From: a bacterium | Lineage (GTDB): Bacteria > Bacillota > Bacilli > Lactobacillales > Streptococcaceae | Reading direction: 5' to 3' | Assembly (NCBI GenBank): GCA_905221385.1 | Contig: CAJNCV010000002.1 | Location: 179,754 to 243,753 of the forward strand | DNA: 64,000 nucleotides | Shown: positions 57,171 through 64,000 of the stretch, in pieces | Numbering within the stretch: the first letter of the stretch is position 1 | Layout of the letters: every line of letters begins with the position of its first letter | Translations under genes and position numbers: made by a program | Notes under the pieces: generated by a model | Told to the model about the DNA's origin: nothing | The model's input: only the letters and a program-made list of their open reading frames with translations | The model's database searches: none

Positions 57171-57788
57171 CTATTTCCTTGAAGCTTTAACAAAAAGGAA
57201 ACCAAACATTCCTTCATACAAAGCAAAGAAAAGTAAAAAGGCATGGAGGAAGAAAGTCTCTGGTAAAATCAGAATAACTCGATCCTTTGCAGGATCAAAG
57301 AGCCAGGTATCATCTCCCCAAAAGAGAATCTGATGGAAAAGCGTAAAAAATTGCTCAAACCCAATCAACACTCCTACAAGCCCAATGATCAGGGGCAATA
57401 GTACTAGAGTTAAAATACTTTTACGATATAAGGGGAGAAAACCCTTTTTTACAATCTTTTTAACAAAGAAATAGAAACTTGGTAATGTCAACAAAGTGAG
57501 TAACTGAACCAAGTGGAAGAGATTCTTCACCACCGCAAAGTGATGTAGACCTGCCGCTGATGAACGAAAATCTGGCATCTCTAAGACCTGACTAAAGGGA
57601 TTGGTCAGGTAATTCATCAAAATATGAAAGTTGTACTGAATGGTTTCTGGCTTTAGATAGACTCGATTCGCTAAGTTCAGCCACTGAATCTCCATGGGAT
57701 AGAAAATCCAAGCCAGATAAATGGTTAAGAGGATAGACAGGGAGAGGAGAAAGAGCATACTTCCCCCAAAGGTTAGTTTAGTTTTCAT
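57171..57788 (-). CDS. DUF1461/TIGR01906-type integral membrane protein
   Basis: 205 aa with about five hydrophobic helices and the family block [21 protein letters not shown]. Function unknown. The start ATG (57788) has TGGAG 8 nt upstream and overlaps nagD by 11 nt. Confidence 0.88.
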   Translation of the reverse strand: MKTKLTFGGSMLFLLSLSILLTIYLAWIFYPMEIQWLNLANRVYLKPETIQYNFHILMNYLTNPFSQVLEMPDFRSSAAGLHHFAVVKNLFHLVQLLTLLTLPSFYFFVKKIVKKGFLPLYRKSILTLVLLPLIIGLVGVLIGFEQFFTLFHQILFWGDDTWLFDPAKDRVILILPETFFLHAFLLFFALYEGMFGFLFVKASRK

Positions 57789-58551
57789 CAAAATTCCACT
57801 CCGCAAGGCTAGAAACTACATGAGTTGGTGCGATTGGCAGGTCCGCTACTTCTTCTGCCTTGGTAAAACCTGTCGTCACCAAGAGTGTTGGAATGCCATT
57901 GTCAATCCCTGCTCGGATATCTGTCAGGTAGTTGTCCCCAACCATGAGCAACTCTTCTCTTTTCAAACCTAAGTGCTCAACCGCCTTGTCCATAATGATA
58001 GCATTTGGTTTCCCAATATAAACTGGTTTTACTCGTGTTGCTACTTCAAGAAGTGTAATTAGTGAACCAGCACCAGGCAAAAGACCACGTTCCGTCGGGA
58101 TATTGAGGTCAGGATTGGTTCCGATAAAGTGAGCCCCCTTTTGAATGGCTAGAGTTGCTGTGGCAAATTTTTCATAGTCAACTTGCCAGTCCAGTCCAAC
58201 TACCACATAGGCTGGATTTTCCTTGTTTTCCACATAACCAGCCGCCTTGATGGCATCCTTGAGCCCCGCTTCACCGATGACATAGACTGTCTTCTCCAGT
58301 CCCAAGTCGTTCATATAGTCGATGGTTGCCAGAGTCGCTGTATAGACAGTTGATAGAGGCGTATTAATATTAAAATTCTGAGCCAGCATCTCTTGAACAC
58401 TCTCAGGAGTTCGAGTTGTATTATTAGTTACAAAGAGATAGGGAATTTCTCGCTTTTGCAGTTCATGGACAAAAGCCTCACCCGCCGGAATTCGGTCTTT
58501 CCCCTTGTAAATGGTTCCGTCTAAATCAATTAAATAACCTTTATAAGCCAT
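57778..58551 (-). CDS. nagD: NagD-like HAD phosphatase
   Basis: 257 aa HAD superfamily, class IIA. Nucleophile motif DLDGTIYKG near the N-terminus; [39 protein letters not shown]. Probable broad phosphatase for sugar phosphates or nucleotides. Start MAYKGYLID at 58551 behind AAAGGG. Confidence 0.92.
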   Translation of the reverse strand: MAYKGYLIDLDGTIYKGKDRIPAGEAFVHELQKREIPYLFVTNNTTRTPESVQEMLAQNFNINTPLSTVYTATLATIDYMNDLGLEKTVYVIGEAGLKDAIKAAGYVENKENPAYVVVGLDWQVDYEKFATATLAIQKGAHFIGTNPDLNIPTERGLLPGAGSLITLLEVATRVKPVYIGKPNAIIMDKAVEHLGLKREELLMVGDNYLTDIRAGIDNGIPTLLVTTGFTKAEEVADLPIAPTHVVSSLAEWNFDEN

Positions 58552-58561
58552 ATCGCCCTTT

Positions 58562-59299
58562 CTAATTGCCTTCAATTTCTTGCCACGTAATCATAGCTTG
58601 GGCATTTATCTCGCCATCACTGATAATCTCATGCTTGCTTTCTAGTCCCTTGAGTTCATACGCTGAAGCAATCATTCCACCTGGTCGCACTTCTTTGACA
58701 TATTTGAGATTGATTTTCTTTGGAATATACTTGGTCAAAAAGTCTGCTCCCATGACCTCAAAAATCCAATCCAGGTATTTGCTGTTATTAACATGACCAT
58801 TCATATCCAAGTCGTAAAAGCGAACATGGTAGTCTTTACTGATCGGGTTTTCTAGATTTGCATACTTTGGCCCACGGATGAGTTTTTTATCAAACTCAGA
58901 CTGATAAGGAGCGACAATCTCCGGTTCCACAGCATGAACTTTACGACTGTCTCTATCCATGAGAACAAAGGTTGCTAACATGCGAATGATTTCTTGACCT
59001 GCTTCATCATAGATAGTGAAACGGCGGTAGCAAAAAAGACGATTGTAAGTCAATGCTTCTGTTTCGATCGTAATCTCTTCAGCAAAGCGAGGCAAGCGAA
59101 CCACGTCAATCGCATAGTCTGTAATAATCCAGACCAGATTGTAACGTTCTAACATATCCTTGTCACTAACTCCCAATTCAATGGACTGCATACCTGATAC
59201 TTGCAAGGACAGCAAAATCACATCTGGAAGTTTGATATGACCGTTCATGTCCGCCATATCAAAAGGAATTTTCATTTTCATTTGATAAGTTAAGCCCAT
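58562..59299 (-). CDS. Acyl-ACP thioesterase
   Basis: 245 aa with two hotdog domains, FatA type. First domain: [19 protein letters not shown]; second: [25 protein letters not shown] with the catalytic Asn-His. Releases fatty acids from acyl carrier protein. Between hemW (4 nt) and nagD. Confidence 0.9.
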   Translation of the reverse strand: MGLTYQMKMKIPFDMADMNGHIKLPDVILLSLQVSGMQSIELGVSDKDMLERYNLVWIITDYAIDVVRLPRFAEEITIETEALTYNRLFCYRRFTIYDEAGQEIIRMLATFVLMDRDSRKVHAVEPEIVAPYQSEFDKKLIRGPKYANLENPISKDYHVRFYDLDMNGHVNNSKYLDWIFEVMGADFLTKYIPKKINLKYVKEVRPGGMIASAYELKGLESKHEIISDGEINAQAMITWQEIEGN

Positions 59300-59303
59300 C
59301 GTT

Positions 59304-60434
59304 CTACTCCAAAATAAATCGTTCTGCTACAGTGTCTCCTAAAAAGAGACCCCTCTTTGTCATTCGGACACGGTCACCATCGACCTCCATGAGTCCTTGT
59401 TGAACCAAGTCTCTGATGATCTCGCCATAAAGTCCATCAAAGGACCGTCCAAATTTCTCCTCAAATCGCGCCATGGAGACTCCGGATTTCTTCCGGAGGC
59501 CTAGGAACATTTCTTCTTCCATCTGCTCCCTTTGACTCAGGTGTTCTTCTGTAATCCGAACATTTCCTGCCTCTACCGCATTGAGATAGTGGCGGATAGG
59601 TCCATGGTTTTTATAACGCACCCCGTCCACATAACCTGAAGCACCCGCACCGATACCATAATACTCGGCATTGTCCCAGTACATGAGATTGTGGCGACTT
59701 TCAAAGCCCGGTTTGGAGAAATTGGAAATCTCATAATGCTCAAAACCAGCTCGCTCCAGTTCTGCGATGATGTAGTCAAACATCTCCGCTTCTAACTCTT
59801 CCTTAGGCAGAGGCAATTTCCCACGTCTCATGCGGTTCATAAAGACCGTATGATTTTCCAAAATCAAGCTATAAAGACTCATATGAGGAATATCAAGCGA
59901 GATAGCCTTAGCTACATTGTCCTTGACCTGAGCCATAGTTTGACCAGGTAGAGCGTAAATCAAGTCGATGGAGATATTGTCAAAACCAGCCAGTTTTAGG
60001 CGGTCGATATTTTCATAAATATCCTTCTCCAAGTGACTACGCCCAATCTTTTTCAGCATTTTATCATCAAAAGTCTGCACGCCTAAGGAAACACGATTGA
60101 CTGGTGACTGTTTCAAAACCGCAATCTTATCTGCATCCAAGTCTCCTGGGTTGGCCTCAATGGTCAACTCTTCCAAGACAGACAAGTCTAGATTTTTAGT
60201 CAGGCCATCCAAGAGCACTTCTAGTTGCGGAGCGGACAAAGCCGTTGGTGTCCCACCTCCAATATAGAGGGTTCGCAATTTTTGGATATCATAAGAACGA
60301 AACTCTTCTAGCAGATGCTCCAAATAACTATCTACTGGCTGATTCTTGATAAACACCTTTGAAAAGTCACAATAATAACAAATCTGTGTGCAAAAGGGAA
60401 TATGCACGTAGGCGGACGTTGGTTTTTTCTGCAT
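59304..60434 (-). CDS. hemW: HemW-like radical SAM protein (heme chaperone family)
   Basis: 376 aa, formerly HemN-like. Radical-SAM cluster motif in HIPFCTQICYYCDF (CxxxCxxC). HemW binds heme and is not a coproporphyrinogen oxidase in Firmicutes. Start at MQKKPTSAYV (60434), only 7 nt after a TGGTATAAT box, so the message appears leaderless. First of four genes to the membrane protein. Confidence 0.93.
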   Translation of the reverse strand: MQKKPTSAYVHIPFCTQICYYCDFSKVFIKNQPVDSYLEHLLEEFRSYDIQKLRTLYIGGGTPTALSAPQLEVLLDGLTKNLDLSVLEELTIEANPGDLDADKIAVLKQSPVNRVSLGVQTFDDKMLKKIGRSHLEKDIYENIDRLKLAGFDNISIDLIYALPGQTMAQVKDNVAKAISLDIPHMSLYSLILENHTVFMNRMRRGKLPLPKEELEAEMFDYIIAELERAGFEHYEISNFSKPGFESRHNLMYWDNAEYYGIGAGASGYVDGVRYKNHGPIRHYLNAVEAGNVRITEEHLSQREQMEEEMFLGLRKKSGVSMARFEEKFGRSFDGLYGEIIRDLVQQGLMEVDGDRVRMTKRGLFLGDTVAERFILE

Positions 60435-60450
60435 AGTATTTATTATACCA
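60435..60450 (-). promoter_or_regulatory. Extended -10 promoter giving leaderless hemW mRNA
   Basis: TGG-TATAAT on the minus strand (hexamer 60442-60447), followed by AAATACT and the hemW ATG. No ribosome site can fit. No good -35 seen. Confidence 0.7.
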
Positions 60451-60469
60451 CAAAGACAGGTTTGCAGAT

Positions 60470-60508
60470 AAAAATCACCATCTCCAAGAACTAGAGATGG
60501 TGATGTTT
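60470..60508 (-). terminator. Terminator of the hprK-lgt operon
   Basis: ATCACCATCTC/GAGATGGTGAT perfect 11-bp stem, T-rich on the minus strand. Confidence 0.88.
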
Positions 60509-60906
60509 TATTCTTCTGTAATATCAATAATAATCTCTTCTTCGTCTTCTACGATATCTGGAGTTGCTGACTGTTCTTGCCACTGCTCCTTGAGGTTGTT
60601 AAAGGTTTCCTTTGACACTTCTGTCGCTTGTCGAGCACAGGTTTTGGCTTGGTCAAGGACACTGTCAAACGTGATTTCACCAGATTCTACTTGTTCCTTT
60701 GTTTTCAGCACAAAGTCCGTTGCTTGTTCCTTCACTTCTGTCAATTTCTCACAGACTTGCTCTTTGGCATATTCTGGATCTTCTCTCAAATCATCTAGAA
60801 AATCCTGAGCTTGACTACAAACTTGCTTGCCCTTGTCACTCGTCAAAAACAAAGCAAGAGCTGCACCTGAAACTGTTCCTAAAAGGATAGAGGATAGTTT
60901 TCCCAT
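60508..60906 (-). CDS. YtxH-like membrane-anchored protein
   Basis: 132 aa: one N-terminal hydrophobic segment (GKLSSILLGTVSGAALALFL) then a long charged coiled coil and an acidic tail (VEDEEEIIIDITEE). YtxH proteins are of unclear, perhaps stress-linked, function. Part of hprK-lgt-DUF948-YtxH. Confidence 0.88.
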   Translation of the reverse strand: MGKLSSILLGTVSGAALALFLTSDKGKQVCSQAQDFLDDLREDPEYAKEQVCEKLTEVKEQATDFVLKTKEQVESGEITFDSVLDQAKTCARQATEVSKETFNNLKEQWQEQSATPDIVEDEEEIIIDITEE

Positions 60907-60921
60907 AAGATTTCTCCTTTT

Positions 60922-61305
60922 TTATTTTTTGAAAAATTTACTTGCTATACGAAGAGCTGACAAGCCTGCACCTGTTTTGATGGTCTTTGAACCAGCAGAT
61001 GAAGCTTTTTTGCCTAAAACACGTGCATGTTGGTTGAGGTCAGATACTGACTCAGACAAGTCCGCCACCGCCGTAAAGAGTGGATCAATCGTCGCAACTT
61101 TGACATTAATATCGTCTGCTAACACATTGACCTTAACCAACAATTCATTAGTCTGATGCAAGGTAACATTCACATCTGAGCTCAATGTTTTGATGGTTTT
61201 CTCAGTCTCATCAATCATACGACCTGCTTTTTGAATCGTGATTGTCAAATAGACTAAACAGACAATCAAAGCAATCGCAACAAGAATATATGCAACTTCT
61301 AACAT
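60922..61305 (-). CDS. DUF948 membrane-anchored protein
   Basis: 127 aa with an N-terminal helix (AYILVAIALIVCLVYLTITI) followed by a coiled coil (NELLVKVNVLADDINVKV). Commonly next to YtxH in Firmicutes. Function unknown. Confidence 0.88.
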   Translation of the reverse strand: MLEVAYILVAIALIVCLVYLTITIQKAGRMIDETEKTIKTLSSDVNVTLHQTNELLVKVNVLADDINVKVATIDPLFTAVADLSESVSDLNQHARVLGKKASSAGSKTIKTGAGLSALRIASKFFKK

Positions 61306-62094
61306 TTATTTTTCCTCCTCTGTATGATAGAACGGAGCTTTCTTTTGATTTTGATAAAGTATAATAAAAATACCAAGTCCGATAAGGACAACTGATAACC
61401 ATTGGGAAACTCGTAGACCAAAGAACATGAGACTATCCGTTCGCATCCCTTCAATGATCATACGACCAAATCCATACCAAATCAAGTAGAAAGCAGTGAT
61501 CTGACCACGTCTGATTCCCTTCAATTTTCTTCTAAAAATCAGAATCAAAGCAAATCCAATCAGATTCCAAACCGACTCGTAAAGGAAGGTCGGCTGACGG
61601 TAGCTACCGTCAATGTACATCTGATCACGAATGAAGCCTGGCAAATAATCCAGACTATCTACTGCTGCACCGTAGGCTTCTTGGTTAAAAAAGTTCCCCC
61701 AGCGACCCAAACTTTGGGCAATCATGACACTCGGTGCTGCTATGTCTAAGAAATCCCAAGTATTAATCAGCTTTCTATCTGCAAAGATATAAAGGACAAT
61801 AGCTCCTGCTATCAAACCTCCATAAATGGCCAAACCACCATTCCAGATGGCGATGATTTCACCTGGATTTTGCAGATAGTAATCTAAGCGAAAGAGTACA
61901 TAGTATAATCTAGCGCCTAAAATCGCAACTGGAAAAGCAATCAGGATAAAATCCAAAATGTCATCTGACAGGATTTTCTTTTTAGGAGCTTCTTTCATGG
62001 CAAGGTAGACTGCCAAAACCAAACCAGCCACAATACACAAAGCATACCAACGAATAGAAAAAGGACCGATTTCAAATGCGACTGGATTAATCAT
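61306..62094 (-). CDS. lgt: Prolipoprotein diacylglyceryl transferase
   Basis: 262 aa, seven membrane helices. Attaches diacylglyceryl to the lipobox Cys of PnrA, PstS, SlrA and other lipoproteins. Signature [13 protein letters not shown]; His-containing loop near Arg-rich segment. Overlaps hprK by 8 nt. Confidence 0.96.
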   Translation of the reverse strand: MINPVAFEIGPFSIRWYALCIVAGLVLAVYLAMKEAPKKKILSDDILDFILIAFPVAILGARLYYVLFRLDYYLQNPGEIIAIWNGGLAIYGGLIAGAIVLYIFADRKLINTWDFLDIAAPSVMIAQSLGRWGNFFNQEAYGAAVDSLDYLPGFIRDQMYIDGSYRQPTFLYESVWNLIGFALILIFRRKLKGIRRGQITAFYLIWYGFGRMIIEGMRTDSLMFFGLRVSQWLSVVLIGLGIFIILYQNQKKAPFYHTEEEK

Positions 62095-63022
62095 TTTTCA
62101 CCTCATTTTGAGCGATCAGACTTGTCAAGCGTTCTTCAAATAAACGTGTCGCATCAAAGCCCATTTCCTTAGCACGGTAGTTCATGGCAGCTGCTTCAAT
62201 AACAACAGAAATATTGCGTCCTGTTTTTACTGGAATGCGGATACGCGGAATCGTTACACCAGAAACTTCGAGTTCTTCAGCATTGTTTCCTAGACGATCA
62301 AAAGTCTTATGAGTATCATAATTTTCCAAGTAAACAGCTAACTGGACTTGTGAGGAATCTTTTACAGCACTTGCTCCGTAGAGACTCATCACGTCAATAA
62401 TACCCACTCCACGAATCTCAAGTAAATGCTTCAAAATTTCAGCGGGCTCTCCCCAAAGGGTCATTTCATCCTTGGCAAAGATATCCACACGGTCATCTGC
62501 TACCAAACGATGTCCGCGTTTCACAAGCTCAAGACCTGTCTCGCTCTTACCGATACCACTATCCCCTTGGATCAAGACCCCCATGCCATAGATGTCCATC
62601 AAGACACCATGAACACTCGTACGTTCAGCCAAACGGGAATCAAGGTAGCTAGATAACTCTCCAGATAAACGACTGGTTGATGTTCGACTGGTTAGAATCG
62701 CAATCTTACATTCCCTAGCAGCTTTCAACATTTCTTCTGGCACTACCAAGCCACGAGCAACGATGACAGCAGGTGTTTCAGGTAGAAACATTTTCTTCAG
62801 AACTTGATAACGGTTATGGGCAGGCATAGCGACCAAATAGGACCACTCCTTCATCCCTAACAGCTGAATCCGTTCTGGAGTATAGTAATCAAAATAGCCC
62901 GTCATTTCAAGACCAGGTCTCATAATGTCCGCAGTATTGATTTCCTTTTCAAGCAATTTGCCTTCACCATAGACAATATCTAGTCTGAGCTTTTCAATGA
63001 TTTCTCTTACTAAAACCGACAT
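62087..63022 (-). CDS. hprK: HPr kinase/phosphorylase
   Basis: 311 aa. Phosphorylates HPr on Ser46, the signal that makes CcpA bind cre sites. P-loop GDSGIGKSE; capping [12 protein letters not shown] region at the C-terminus; signature [18 protein letters not shown]. Start MSVLVREI at 63022 behind AAGGAGG. It controls in trans the kind of cre site found at 13.9 kb. Confidence 0.96.
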   Translation of the reverse strand: MSVLVREIIEKLRLDIVYGEGKLLEKEINTADIMRPGLEMTGYFDYYTPERIQLLGMKEWSYLVAMPAHNRYQVLKKMFLPETPAVIVARGLVVPEEMLKAARECKIAILTSRTSTSRLSGELSSYLDSRLAERTSVHGVLMDIYGMGVLIQGDSGIGKSETGLELVKRGHRLVADDRVDIFAKDEMTLWGEPAEILKHLLEIRGVGIIDVMSLYGASAVKDSSQVQLAVYLENYDTHKTFDRLGNNAEELEVSGVTIPRIRIPVKTGRNISVVIEAAAMNYRAKEMGFDATRLFEERLTSLIAQNEVKND

Positions 63023-63113
63023 AATTTCCTCCTTCAATCGAGTTCTCCCTACTATTATATCAAATTGTAGTTGGAAGTTTCCTTTTTTTGCAGAATTTAC
63101 AGTATTTATTTAA

Positions 63114-63143
63114 AAGAAAAAGACTAGATTTCTCTAGCCTTTC
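63114..63143 (-). terminator. rpsU terminator
   Basis: Minus strand GGCTAGA/TCTAGTC stem with a GAA loop, then TTTTTC. Confidence 0.8.
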
Positions 63144-63151
63144 ATTTCTAA

Positions 63152-63328
63152 TTAGAATTTTTTACGTTTACGAGCTGCTTCTGATTTACGTTTACGTTTT
63201 ACAGAAGGTTTTTCATAGAATTCACGTTTGCGTGTTTCTTGAAGAGTACCAGCTTTAGTAACCGCACGTTTGAAACGACGAAGTGCATCGTCAAGAGATT
63301 CATTCTTACGTACTACTGTTTTAGACAT
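63152..63328 (-). CDS. rpsU: 30S ribosomal protein S21
   Basis: 58 aa, starting [19 protein letters not shown] and ending in the Lys/Arg tail. The correct start is the ATG at 63328 with GGGAG 8 nt upstream; an ATG eight codons earlier gives a non-homologous extension. Confidence 0.97.
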
Positions 63329-63362
63329 TTTTTTCACTCCCTTCAAGTTCAAGATCTATTCT

Positions 63363-63391
63363 ATTTTACACGCAAAATGAATAAATGTCAA
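63363..63391 (-). promoter_or_regulatory. rpsU promoter
   Basis: Minus strand TTGACA (63386-63391), 17-bp spacer, TAAAAT (63363-63368), 34 nt before the start. Confidence 0.88.
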
Positions 63392-63514
63392 GGGAAAAAC
63401 GGCTATAAACTTATATTATCTTCAATTTTAATTTTGTTTGAAAGTTCTATAATGAAGTTAGCCACCCAGCCTTCCTAAAAATGAGCTGGTTCAACTAGCT
63501 TATAGCTAGTCCTT

Positions 63515-63625
63515 GATTTCATTTGATAATAGGCTTGAAGATGTTAGGCCCGCTAGCCAAGGCTAAGTCTAGCCTTGGTTTAGCTGAAAAAACAGCTTCA
63601 AGGGTTCCTCTTGTCAAATGAAATC
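63515..63625. repeat. Nested palindromic repeat (RUP-like size)
   Basis: About 111 bp with perfect 12-bp ends (GATTTCATTTGA / TCAAATGAAATC), an inner imperfect pair (CTTGAAGATGTT / AACAGCTTCAAG) and a central 9-bp hairpin CCAAGGCTA-AGTC-TAGCCTTGG. This looks like a small non-autonomous mobile repeat; the length is near that of pneumococcal RUP, but I cannot confirm identity. Confidence 0.6.
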
Positions 63626-63639
63626 TAGTTTTAGGCATA

Positions 63640-64000
63640 AGAAAACACCTCTGTGTTATACTTGTTGTTCACCACAAACACAAGAAAGGCACAGAGATGC
63701 AAAACCATTATACTACAAAAGCTAAACATTTGACAATCCATAGGCCGTCGGTCAATAGAACGTTGGAAAAATGAAGGAAAATCAAATAGAGAAATCGCCT
63801 CTCTACTTGGAAAAGCTCCTCAGACCATCCACAATGAAATCAAGCGTGGGACAGTCCTATAATGTATTAGAAAAGGACGATTCAAAAAGATGTATTCTGC
63901 CGACTATGCTCAAATGGTTTATGAAACCAATCGGAAGCGCTCTGTGAAGAAATCAATCTTGACCAAAGAACTAAAACAAAAGATTCTCCACTATCATAAC
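63640..64000 (+). mobile_element. Left part of an IS30-family insertion sequence
   Basis: Inferred from the transposase remnant. The left boundary is uncertain: it lies somewhere between the palindromic repeat and the start codon at 63697. The right end is outside the window. Confidence 0.55.
63697..64000 (+). pseudogene. IS30-family transposase, broken and cut by window end
   Basis: The reading MQNHYTTKAKHLTIH shifts after an extra C in 63745-63746 to RSIERWKNEGKSNREIASLL, an IS30-type HTH, then meets an in-frame TAA at 63860-63862 before CIRKGRFKK and YSADYAQMVYETNRKRSVKK. Two lesions in the first 170 bases make it non-functional unless recoded. The remainder and the DDE core lie beyond base 64000. 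The left inverted repeat was not identified; it should fall in about 63630-63690. Confidence 0.85.

Noticed and set aside
57035..57244. 69-codon minus-strand frame after the DUF1461 gene
   Set aside because: Overlaps the 3' end of the gene in another frame and includes the terminator.
63515..63625. Calling the palindrome a definite RUP or BOX element
   Set aside because: I could not match it to the BOX consensus and cannot recall the RUP sequence well enough to confirm.

Overview
This 64 kb window is chromosomal DNA from a mitis-group Streptococcus, a close relative of S. pneumoniae and more likely S. mitis or another commensal than a typical pneumococcus. Gene content and protein lengths match pneumococcus closely (PnrA, SlrA, PotABCD, MurB of 301 aa, GdhA of 448 aa). 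However, ParC carries Gly52 and Asp91, variants known from viridans streptococci, and the parE-parC interval holds an aminoglycoside-nucleotidyltransferase-like gene, a CAAX-type protease gene and an AT-rich orphan. No rRNA, tRNA, CRISPR array or prophage was seen. Product names rest on reading motifs and on memory of the families, not on database searches.

Layout: (1) 1-6.1 kb: partial parC, the accessory trio, parE, and divergent plsY. (2) 6.1-13.9 kb: a nucleoside uptake and salvage operon on the minus strand, rsmC-like methyltransferase, pdp, deoC, cdd, lipoprotein PnrA and the NupABC-type ABC transporter. It starts at an apparently leaderless, cre-overlapped promoter. (3) 14-18 kb: coaA, rpsT, a small P-loop kinase, metG. 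(4) 18-23.5 kb: a MacAB-like exporter, gor, bioY. (5) 23.5-28.9 kb: a PC4-like ssDNA-binding protein behind a ComX (cin) box, an ATP-cone protein, trmD-rimM, a frameshifted orphan, a MazG-like gene, khpA-rpsP, a SAP-like gene and slrA. (6) 28.9-35.4 kb: ABC-F, VanZ-like, rlmN, YutD-like, sodA, holA, pyrDA. (7) 35.6-40.2 kb: gdhA, a GNAT, a TetR/oxidoreductase pair with an obvious operator, and an EXLDI-type small protein. (8) 40.2-46.7 kb: potABCD, murB, a YhfC-like membrane protein, acetolactate decarboxylase. (9) 46.8-56.9 kb: a MocR-type regulator, an amino-acid-type binding lipoprotein, pstS-C-A-B-B-phoU, rsmF, suhB, UPF0223, spx. (10) 57-63.4 kb: a membrane protein, nagD, acyl-ACP thioesterase, hemW, YtxH/DUF948 proteins, lgt, hprK, rpsU. 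(11) 63.4-64 kb: a nested palindromic repeat and a broken IS30-family transposase.

The window is mainly housekeeping. The most informative signals are regulatory: a ComX promoter in front of the PC4-like gene, a cre site on the nucleoside operon promoter, three extended -10 promoters placed 6-7 nt from a start codon, a BirA-like site at bioY, and a TetR operator. The broken genes (25.8-26.3 kb, about 40 kb, and the IS30 copy) and the parE-parC insert mark the variable spots. I see no clear new multi-gene system. The least explained unit is the parE-parC trio.
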